19,110 nucleotides of DNA, from the NCBI GenBank assembly GCA_027575765.1, contig JANBPT010000921.1:1-19110 (forward strand), given 5' to 3'. Position numbers and translations under genes: made by a program. The DNA comes from Tieghemiomyces parasiticus. Taxonomy: Eukaryota; Kickxellomycota; Dimargaritomycetes; Dimargaritales; Dimargaritaceae. The notes under the pieces are model-generated. The model saw only the letters and a list, made by a program, of their open reading frames with translations, was not told the origin of the DNA and searched no databases. Within the stretch, counting starts at the first letter, position 1, and each line of letters opens with the position of its first letter. Shown here in pieces: positions 1 through 7,616 of this stretch.

Positions 1-915
1 GAGGCCTCCCCAGCGCGGTCCTGGGAATTGGTTGAACGGGACTCCGGCGACGACTTACGAGAACAGCGGGACGACGCCCTACACGAGTTCCCCGAGGGAA
101 CCTTCGAATACATGCTAGCCCAGCAGTATGTGACCCAGTCCCTTCAGGCCGAGCCCTACCGGGAGCAACCATTGCCCGTGGAGTACCACCCATCCTACGG
201 GACGCCCTCAGAGGATAGCCAACAATACGTCCGCGTCGAGCCCTCCACCCAGACCTTGACGGACGTAGTAGCCGGTGCGGGCGCCGCCCTGGCCCCGAGC
301 CGCAACCGTAGCCGTAATCGCGATTCCGCCCGGACCCACGACTCCTCCCCGGACAGCCGTCATGAAACGTCATCGCACGGGACAACCGACGACCACAGGT
401 CCCGCACTACCGATAGCCCGGCTCCGCGGCATCGCTACGAGTCGCCTTATTACGACCAGGAAAAGCACGAGCTCCGGTACGCCGCGGCGGCGACCGCCAT
501 CCGCGTCCCAGTACGACCCAGTACGCGGGACCACTCGCGGACCCCTACCGTTGCCCAGCCACATACCTTATCCAACTTCCCCTCGTCGGCATCCACCCAC
601 GTAACCGAATCCAAGCCCCCCGGCGATCCAGACGAGCCCGACAATGGGTCAGTGTCCTCGCTGGGTACGTTCCCCATGTTCTCGCGCGCGATGTACATCC
701 AGCCCAATGGCCGGATACCCTTTGGGGCCGCCTGCTTCCTGTTTGGCTTTCTATTCTTCCCTTGCTGGTGGATCGGTAGCGTGTACCCGCGTCACTCCAA
801 GGAGGAGGTGGATATAATATGGAAGCGGTACAACCGGTGGTTTGCCGCGTTCTCCCTTCTACTCCTGGCTGCCATCCTTGCCTGCGTTATCTGGTACGCC
901 GTTCACGATACGTAG
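1..915 (+). CDS. Ser/Arg-rich membrane protein of unknown function, 3' part only (5' end outside window)
   Basis: The reading frame is open from base 1 to a TAG at 913-915. There is no ATG near the left edge (TTG at 28 is not a fungal start), so the first exon or exons lie outside the window. About 304 residues are visible. The first ~225 are hydrophilic and probably disordered, rich in Ser, Arg, Asp, His and Pro, with an alternating Arg/Ser patch around 290-360. The C-terminus carries two hydrophobic segments at nt ~715-780 and ~840-903. The first contains an FLFFPCWWIG core; between them is a short loop with a W-K-R-Y-N-R-W motif. Fungal proteins with a Ser-rich N-terminus and a Trp-rich C-terminal hairpin of this kind are known, but I cannot name a function. 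Topology is probably a large N-terminal cytosolic tail plus a helical hairpin in an internal or plasma membrane. The frame is confident; the function is unknown. Confidence 0.75.
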   Translation, partial: EASPARSWELVERDSGDDLREQRDDALHEFPEGTFEYMLAQQYVTQSLQAEPYREQPLPVEYHPSYGTPSEDSQQYVRVEPSTQTLTDVVAGAGAALAPSRNRSRNRDSARTHDSSPDSRHETSSHGTTDDHRSRTTDSPAPRHRYESPYYDQEKHELRYAAAATAIRVPVRPSTRDHSRTPTVAQPHTLSNFPSSASTHVTESKPPGDPDEPDNGSVSSLGTFPMFSRAMYIQPNGRIPFGAACFLFGFLFFPCWWIGSVYPRHSKEEVDIIWKRYNRWFAAFSLLLLAAILACVIWYAVHDT

Positions 916-1347
916 TATATTCCGTCTGCCCAACGCCTCTTGACTATGCCGCTTTGGCCTCCGTCGCCCTCCTGCTGATCGAATGGGAGCGAGCAGCGTT
1001 GCCTCCCCCATGTACCATGCTATGCCATTCTCTTACTTCATTTCCCCGTCATTGCCCGCCCATAATTATTTTTCTTCCATCTACTTCCCCTTCAATGATT
1101 GCACGCCTCCGCCATATCCTTGTCTGAGGCCCGCTTATGTATCCACAGGGCCTTCAACCGCGTTCAATGACGAACGTGACGTTTTCGCTCACTCCTCCCG
1201 AGCCACTTACCTCTAACGTTTGTTAGATCGCATACCCATGACAGTCAATCTGAAACCTTCAGGCATGCCAATTTTTGTTCCCGCCTTTGCTTGGTCGGTC
1301 GCCAGCCCCACATCAACCCGGTGGAAATGTCATCTCACCAAATCATC

Positions 1348-1353
1348 AATAAA
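1348..1353 (+). promoter_or_regulatory. Probable polyadenylation signal (AATAAA) of the first gene
   Basis: A canonical AATAAA lies about 430 bases after the TAG of the upstream gene, in a pyrimidine-rich stretch without long frames. It would give a ~450-base 3' untranslated region. A second AATAAA-containing stretch lies near 1634, followed by a T-run, and is an alternative end. The assignment rests on position and motif only. Confidence 0.4.
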
Positions 1354-2027
1354 GTTTTCAACGTTTGCAAACACCCGACACTGTTGACTCACTCTCCAAG
1401 TGCCGCTTAAGTGCTAGCCAGCGCCCTGCCAGCCACACGTCCTTCACTAGTAGCAGCAGCTGTTGCCCATGACCCCTGGATTAGTCTTGGTTTGGTCTCT
1501 TATGGATGTTGGGTATTAGATTTACCTAGAGCTGATTGACCAACAAATAATGCCACCATGCAGGTGTTGTGCATCTCGCTACCGTCTCAAGCCTGTCCCA
1601 TACAACTGCGTAAAAAGGCGACCATCAACCGCATAATAAAACTGCGCTCATTTTTTTTTAGTCCTACCATGACACAGGTAAAAAAATAGCTTAAAACGAC
1701 TATACTAGTCTAAACTTGTCCCTCTTCTCTTGACGATGCCATGTGTAACGTGTTCAACTGCTGGTAAACGAAACGACCAGCTCACGAGCATGCTGCGCAT
1801 TGGCTAAAGGGTTGATGGCTGAACTCGTATTACCCTAGGGTCTTCCACCCATGCCTTTCACCATCCTCTCCTGTCCCTTTACCTTCTCCTCTCCACTTGC
1901 GCACTCTCTGTCATTATATTTTATTTTCGGCACTACCGCAAGACCCCCTCCCCCCCACCTGCTGGTGGCCTTAACTAGGCAGTTATCGGCATGCGGTAGG
2001 AGACAGAAGCGCGGGAGGTGCATTTAA
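1354..2027. other. Intergenic region with no recognisable gene
   Basis: All six frames are broken by stops and no conserved protein segment is visible. The stretch has a C-rich tract on the + strand near 1945-1962 (two C-runs interrupted by T), an ATTATATTTTATTTT patch near 1914-1927, and a TGACTCA word at 1385-1391. It most likely holds the end of the upstream transcript and the promoter of the next gene. Confidence 0.5.
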
Positions 2028-2035
2028 TATAAAAG
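2028..2035 (+). promoter_or_regulatory. TATA box of the F-box-like gene
   Basis: TATAAAAG on the + strand sits 165 bases upstream of the ATG at 2200. It is followed by a pyrimidine-rich stretch suited to transcription starts. It is the best TATA match between the first and second genes. Confidence 0.5.
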
Positions 2036-2199
2036 GGCTAGCACCCCGGCCCTCTAGTCGCCACCCCACCTTCACTGTTTTGTCGTAGATTATCCTTTGG
2101 ACCTAGTGGCTCGTTAAATTACCCTTTTTTTAGTACCTATCCTTCGTAGTTATCTTATTGACCTCTCCGTACCGTACCCGCCGTGTTAGCCAGTACACC

Positions 2200-4312
2200 A
2201 TGTGGGTCCAGTACTCCACCGCCATTGCTGCCGCTACGGCCGTTGCAATCTGCCTTCCGCGAAGTTTGCTGGCCAAGCCTAGCACTGGCCAAGAGAGGGA
2301 TTGCGGGCTAGCCAGACTACCGCCGGAGGTTGTGATGAAAATTGCCACGATGTCCGACTGGAGCTCGGCGCCCGAGTTCATCCGAATTTGCGAAAAACGT
2401 CAACCATCCGCCAAAGATATCGTCTCCGTGGTAGGTTTACTCACCCTCGGCCCTTTCTGACTGCATTGATCGGCTGAAAGTACCCCTTCGCCAGAGGCTC
2501 CTCCCCCAGTTAGATATTGGTATCATTAGACCCCCATAGCTGACGTCAACTCCGCCCAAAATCCCTACTAACAGCCACATTATTTTACTTTCCTCACCGC
2601 ACCTTGCTTTCATCCTTCGGATCGCCTTATATCCCTAGAATTTAAAGCTCATGGTCGAGTTCGCAGACGATAGTCACCGACAAATGAATCTTGATGATAG
2701 ACTGGTATCTTATAGTAAAGAGCGTTGGACTACGTTGGTCGAGCGCCACCCTAAGGATGCCGAGCTTGCCTACAAATTTTACAGGTACTTCGGGCTCGAG
2801 ATCCTCGAGCGGGCTTCCATGGTCCTGTCAGGTCCCCTGGACAATACCTATCGTAAACTGGACAACACCTACGACTCCATTTTTTCACCAGAAATGAGTT
2901 TCGAGTACTCTCTAAAAACCCCCGCTAAAGCCCGTCAAGCAATGGTTGCGGCGGTCGACAGTATTCCACTATCTCGGTACGCTCAGCCGAATTTTATCAG
3001 TATGACCACGATGGACCCGATCCGCTTTGCCGCCAATTACCCCTGGTTGACTTCTGTCCCGGAACTGACCGCCGCTGAAATTATCGACGTGATCGCCGGT
3101 CTGTTTCACGATCGTCTCAAGTTTTTTTACCGCACTATCACGGAGCACCTGGCATTCCATCCCTTAGATTTGACGGGTTTAAACCGGCATGGTTTAGTAG
3201 GGCTGGTTCACAGCGCTTCGAAGGTGTACCGCGAGGTGGTCGCCAAGATCATGTATGAAACGGTGTGGCGGCTCAGTAAGCAGGATCAATTCGGTAAGAT
3301 GGCCGACGTTTTGGAGGCCTTGCCGCAATATCATTCGAAATTCGAAACCGAAGGGATCGCTACTTACCGTCAAAGTGTTCAGCTCGCTTTGACTATCGCC
3401 GCTGACCAGGGTAACGGGGCCGCCGTGGAACGATTGGGTGATATTTATACCGCCCTATCTACTGAGTATAAGTTCGAGACCTCCAAGCAAACGTTGGTGC
3501 GATGCTTACTCAATAACGAACTCCCACGGGCGGCGCAGGCCCTTGCGTCCGCTTGGTCGATGGTCCCGTCGGATGGTGAATCCCAACTGGTTCACCCTGG
3601 TGAGGACCCTTGTTACGAACACATGTTCGATACTCGACTCGTACGGTATTTTGAAGGCGGTCAGTTTGAAGTTATGGCGCTCCCGGAAGCCATGTGGCCA
3701 GCAAGGATGGAGGCCGAAAAGGGCGACTCCTTAGGGGTCTCACCGGTGTGGGAGGCGGGACTAGACGATAAAACACTTGAGACAAGTGACGGCTACTCTT
3801 ATTCCCAGAATCACCTCGATCTCTCCCCTGGACATGCCGCAGCCTCGACTAGCAATATCGGCAACCAGCTAGTCGAACCAACCGGGTGGGGCACAATGAG
3901 CGCGCTTACCAATGCGCAGCTACAGGGAAACACACGAAGTTCACATGGTGAAAGAGGCCCCGTTGAACGGTCTGACTCTGGGGAGAATTCTATGGGTGAT
4001 GCAGCTAGCTTCGAATCCCTAGATTGGCTGGAGGAGGCGTTCGAAAATCAACCTTCCTTCCTGGATATTGGGGCCGAAGAACTGTTTGGGGCAAATCGTG
4101 GTATAGAGGGGCACGATGGTCGAGCGGTCCTTGAGTCGCCCACGGAGTCTGCTGCGGATGAAACCCCGTCCATCCCCACTACTCCCGTCACCACCACCAC
4201 CACCACCACCAGCAGCCCGCAAAACGCATCTCGGCTCCCGGGGAGATTACGCAGAGCCTTGAGAAATATCAACCCTTTTAGCTCCTCATCAGGCCCCAAC
4301 AATGAGATCTAG
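2200..4312 (+). CDS. Putative secreted protein with F-box-like motif; two exons (2200-2430, 2639-4312)
   Basis: Exon 1 (77 codons) starts at the first ATG in frame, in the good context ACACC-ATG. Exon 2 continues in phase 0 to a TAG at 4310-4312, giving about 634 residues. Residues 1-25 look like a signal peptide (Ala-rich hydrophobic core, then SLLA before Lys-Pro). Residues ~40-65 read LPPEVVMKIATM followed by a Trp and an I-R-I-C segment, which resembles the N-terminal half of an F-box (L-P-x-E start). The body (~80-430) is predominantly helical with Tyr, Leu and acidic residues and no catalytic motif I recognise. The last 200 residues are low complexity with a Thr run (~590-603) and a basic tail (R-L-R-R-A-L-R). 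Its GC content looks lower than that of the large gene downstream. Function unknown; F-box identity is inferred from a short motif. A start without the signal peptide cannot be excluded. Confidence 0.72.
2431..2638 (+). other. Predicted spliceosomal intron (208 nt, phase 0)
   Basis: The donor is GTAGGT at 2431 immediately after a complete GTG codon. A perfect yeast-type branch point TACTAAC lies at 2566-2572, and the acceptor is TAG at 2636-2638. That acceptor TAG is itself an in-frame stop immediately upstream of the second exon, so the long downstream frame cannot extend further left without splicing. Both exons join in phase. The branch-to-acceptor distance (67 nt) is rather long. Within the intron there is also a TGACGTCA word (2541-2548). 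Confidence 0.7.
4189..4210 (+). repeat. (CAC)n microsatellite coding for a Thr run
   Basis: An uninterrupted CAC/ACC triplet tract inside the 3' part of the F-box-like gene encodes a Thr run in the low-complexity tail. Such tracts vary in length easily. Confidence 0.85.
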
Positions 4313-5145
4313 ACGTAGCGCTCGACATTTTTTCAAAGGGAACTTCAACATTTAGAGTATTAGTAGTAAATATTTAGAATATAAAAGCGGAAAAATGAAG
4401 ATGTGGTTGTCCCTAATGCGGGTTGGGAGGCCATAAAGGGTTGGAATAGTGACCCCAAACTGGCTGGAGGAAAGAGGGGAAAAGAGACAAACTCAATGGT
4501 AAGCATCAAATTAAGGGAAGGTTTAAGGTACTTAATGATATATGGTTGCCTGGCGAAGTACTAGCTACGGCCAAGCCATTGCTATGGCAGGGGTGGTAAG
4601 TTATTAATGCACAGACCAAAGAATGATAGAAATCAAATATAGATGAAAAGGGGCAAGTTATGAATAACCCTGTGTTCTAATTAATGTAAGGCATTAGACA
4701 AAATAAAAGGAAGACAGCCATCAGGAAGTCGCCAAGAAAATGAAAACCATAATTGAAAGGCACGATTACTCTGAACCAGCTAGATAATTGTTTAGTGTCG
4801 CTTCCATCAGGTTCCGATGTGGCGAGGGAGTAGAGAGAAGGCAGTTTCAATCTCTGGCCTTGGACTTGAAGAAAGCAATGAAGTTGTAATCGATTATTGC
4901 TGTTTTTATTTTTATTTTATTTTATAGGTAAAACTAAATCATCGAAGACATTTAAGCTGGAATTCTCTTATCGCAGTGTTCAGATCAAGCATAAGAGAGT
5001 CAACAATGCCGAGTCGATTGGTATATACCATTCCAGGATTGAACCATTTATGACTTCACTATCTGCTTTCTTTAAACCATCCATCATGTCTACTTTTCAA
5101 ACCCCCTTCCCCACTCCACCCAAATTAACCAGGCGTGATGTATGA
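4313..5145. other. AT-rich intergenic region, no gene seen
   Basis: This stretch follows the stop of the F-box-like gene and is clearly more AT-rich than the coding regions. It has several A/T runs and stops in all frames. An AATAAA near 4703 could end the upstream transcript, and closer variants (ATATAAAA near 4379) are also present. A T-rich run at ~4900-4925 precedes the transposon fossil. I see no RNA gene and no recognisable terminal repeat of the adjoining element here. Confidence 0.5.
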
Positions 5146-6166
5146 TACCTTAATTATAATTACTATTGGGAGGGCCGCAAGGCAGGTGATATTTTTCATG
5201 TTTTGACTTCCAAGCTGGGCCTGACTGCCCCTAGATACTCCACCATCGACAGGTGGCTGGCTCGCTGTTGCACAGGTCACCACTCTTTTGCAAATGACCT
5301 TTGTTCTGACCACCCATCAGATGATATTGGTGGATATTATGGTGACATATCTCTGGGACGGCTGGGGGAAGACTCTCGACTTGCTGCTGAGCAGCTGGCA
5401 CGGGCCTGCCACACTTCCCCCACTACCATGCACAGAGACCTGCACAGGGACCTGGGGTTGCACAGCAGTTTCAATCACTGGATCCCCCACAACCTCACCA
5501 ATGACCTACGCCACCAGCGGGTACGTTTTACCACCGAGTTCCTGGAGGAGTTCGACAGGAGTTAGTGACTACCTGCTGGACTCCATCTTCACAGGCGACA
5601 AGATTCGAGTGTACCTTAATGGTCCGCCTGATGGCTCTAGTCACTGGAGGTGGTGCCCTAAAGGTGGCCTTGTCCCAACTGAGACCCACCAAGGTCATAC
5701 CACACCCAAGGTGGTGCTGACCATTTTATTTTTCACCAGGCGTGGCCTATTACATCTGAGTGTCAAGGTCTGCGCCGAACTCTAAGTAAAGTACGGGCTG
5801 CAGCCCATGGTCCAGGCCTGAGCAGAGGCACGTGGAAGTTTGGACCGTCACCCTCTACAACTCTACCATAATCATGCACCACCGCATTGCACAGCAGCTC
5901 CCCAGACCTACATTTCCGCCTCTAAACTCAAACTTCATTTGGCCCCTCCCTACAGTCCTCCTGACCTGGCGCCCTGTGCCTTCTGGCTGTTCAGGACTAT
6001 CAAACAGTGGCTGAGAGGCGAAAAGTTCACTACACTGGAGGTGGTCGTGGACGCCTGACAGTCGGAGCTAGCTAAATTCCAGCCAAATGACTTGAGAGCC
6101 TGCTATGATGACCGAACAGAAAGTGTTCACCGGGTGGTATAGAGTGGTGGCAGCTATATTGAATAA
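5146..6166 (+). mobile_element. Decayed mariner-type (Tc1/mariner, DD34D) transposon with transposase pseudogene
   Basis: Conceptual translation shows the family's blocks in order. A helix-turn-helix part (YYWEGRKAGDIF, then STIDRW) runs at ~5160-5260. Next come a DSRLAAEQLA...TTMHRDLHRDLGL segment, then WIPHNLTNDLRHQRV (~5480-5525), then the first catalytic block FTGDK (~5590), then SSHWRW and PKVVLTILFFTRRGLLH. These are followed by HNHAPPH (~5870), PPYSPPDLAPCAFWLF (~5940-5990), GEKFTTLEVVVDA, and a C-terminal GGSYIE ending at TAA 6164-6166. The gene is broken: the first half is in frame 1 and stops at TAG 5563-5565. The second half is in frame 2, with stops at 5783, 5819, 6056 and 6140. 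The triad reads D, N, A (the second and third Asp are lost). Spacing between the last two sites is 35 residues with one extra Pro, so it derives from a 34-residue spacing. About 25 residues seem missing before HNHAPPH. I found no convincing terminal inverted repeats. Start and end are limits of recognisable coding, not element ends. Confidence 0.87.
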
Positions 6167-7064
6167 ACACCATTTGACTTAGGAATTGGCAAACGTTTTT
6201 GTAGCATCTATGTCTAGCGCCTCCTGTCTTTGTGGTTAAATTAGTCCGTGGTAAATGGTTGACAAACTACAGCGCACTAAAGATGATTGATGTTCATTGT
6301 GCAACGGTACGGCATGGAGGCTCTCCAGCACAGGTACGTGTTCAGTAGGAGACTTCATCCGTTCCAGTGGCTCCGTCTGCCCACCATTCCCGCTGCAACC
6401 CCATCCGTTCCTGCCCGCCAACGCCATCCTTATGTCCCTCCTCCCTGTACGCATCCTAGTTTTCTTGCAGTATTTGTCAGCGCCAAGTTTTATCCGACTG
6501 TGGGGTCAGAGTGGCCGTCTCGAAACAGTACCACGCAAGCTGGTGTCAACGCCGCCCTTGTAACACAGGCACCAAAGGAGTGACGGATCACACCCACCCG
6601 CGGGGTTACCTAAAAATAACGCCGACCGACCAAGTCGGTCTCTACCAGTTGTGAATTCGGCGGGTATGCTGTGAGGCTAATGGTGCCAAGGCGGCTGACC
6701 TGGAAGGCCCTTGGAAAAATCGGCCGATCTCCCTCCCTCTCGACTTTTCCCTTCCCGAGCCACCCAATCCCGGCTACCTACTGGCCCACAAGTAAGCAGG
6801 TCGGTGGCGTTGGTTGAGGCTGGGTTGAAATGCCTACGCCGCCACTGGTCTAGTCCAATGACCATCGTCATTGGCAACCCGTCCGTCATCTTACTTTACG
6901 GCCACCTCTCCAGTTTTATCTCGAGTGCACTCCACACCTATGGGAAGATCGGCTCTAATACTGAAGCCAGGGGCCCCACAATTTTCGATGCGGCATATCC
7001 TTTACCCGCTCTGACATGATCGTGGCCTGTCTTAGGGGTGCCAAGGCAGCCCTTGGCCTCTTTG
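6167..7064. other. Intergenic region between transposon fossil and large membrane-protein gene; no gene seen
   Basis: Only short unconnected frames without recognisable domains occur on either strand. The stretch is richer in GC than the region left of the transposon. It carries a short perfect hairpin GACCGA-N5-TCGGTC near 6624-6640 and one copy of a palindromic motif described separately. It is probably promoter sequence of the downstream gene. Confidence 0.5.
6682..7057 (+). repeat. Two copies of a GGTGCCAAGGC ... CCCTTGG palindromic motif
   Basis: The 11-mer GGTGCCAAGGC occurs exactly at 6682-6692 and again at 7037-7047. Each copy is followed by CCCTTGG (6708-6714 and 7050-7056). In the second copy the halves form a perfect 7-bp stem, GCCAAGG / CCTTGGC (7040-7046 / 7051-7057), with a 4-base loop. 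It ends only 7 bases before the TATA box. A dyad-symmetric transcription-factor site is the simplest reading, but this is inference. Confidence 0.45.
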
Positions 7065-7072
7065 TATATAAG
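7065..7072 (+). promoter_or_regulatory. TATA box of the large FUSC-family gene
   Basis: TATATAAG in a TTTGTATATAAGGC context. It is the strongest TATA match upstream of the 7617 ATG, though 545 bases away. That implies a long leader or a leader intron. Confidence 0.45.
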
Positions 7073-7616
7073 GCACCCAATGGGCAGGGGCTTGAAAGTC
7101 TCATGTATAATCAGTCATTTACGCCGCCCTATGTTGGTCACTTCCTCCCGGTCCAGCTCCCCCTGTACCTCGGCTCTCATCCCCCCTAGGTTCTGCAGTC
7201 CCTTTTCTATTTGTCTCGACTCGGCCCAGGCCCTTATGTGCTCATTTCCTCCACTTTTTCAAAGCGCTCTCCAACTGCCACGCCATTCCTCGGAATCGCA
7301 CCCGGCCCGACCTGTTTACCACACACCGCACCCCTTCTCACTTACCCCGTGTCGTTCCGAAGTGACTCGCCGGCTTTCCTTAGGTCGCGAGACTGGTACA
7401 CTCCAAAGTCCTTGGGAATAGCCATTGACCTCACTTGCCTGCAATTTAAACGCACTAGGTGGTAATACAAATAGACGCCACCCACTTCCCCTTGCCTATT
7501 CCGGAATCAGCTAAGCCACACTCGTTCACCGCCCGCCCATATATCTGCACGCTGGCAGTATCTGACCCTGTCAAGTACCCCCTATTTCTACTCTGCCGCA
7601 GTCGCTCCAAAGCGCA
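7073..7616 (+). other. Long putative 5' leader of the FUSC-family gene
   Basis: Between the TATA box and the ATG lie ~540 bases containing several short upstream frames with ATGs (for example from 7082). The composition is pyrimidine-rich. The last 60 bases before the ATG are strongly pyrimidine-rich and contain a CTCTGCCGCAG sequence that could be a 3' splice site, so part of the leader may be an intron. A weaker TATA-like word (CATATATC near 7539) could support a shorter transcript. Confidence 0.35.

Noticed and set aside
1385..1391. TGACTCA word as a second Gcn4 site
   Set aside because: It lies just beyond the presumed 3' end of the first gene and ~800 bases from the next start codon. 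About two copies of this 7-mer are expected by chance in 19 kb.
2541..2548. TGACGTCA (CRE/ATF site)
   Set aside because: It falls inside the predicted intron of the F-box-like gene rather than in a promoter. A single 8-mer is weak evidence.
5080..6220. Terminal inverted repeats of the mariner element
   Set aside because: I compared the flanks at ~5080-5145 with the reverse complement of ~6167-6220 and saw only scattered matches. No repeat of ~20 bases or more beside a TA duplication could be supported.
6287..6583. Frame of ~98 codons after the transposon fossil
   Set aside because: No domain, two overlapping frames of similar length, and no promoter or splice context. It is treated as chance.
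7082..7421. Frame of ~115 codons upstream of the FUSC-family gene as an independent gene
   Set aside because: Ser/Pro/Arg-rich with no domain, overlapped by another frame, and located in what looks like a leader. Noted only as an upstream frame.
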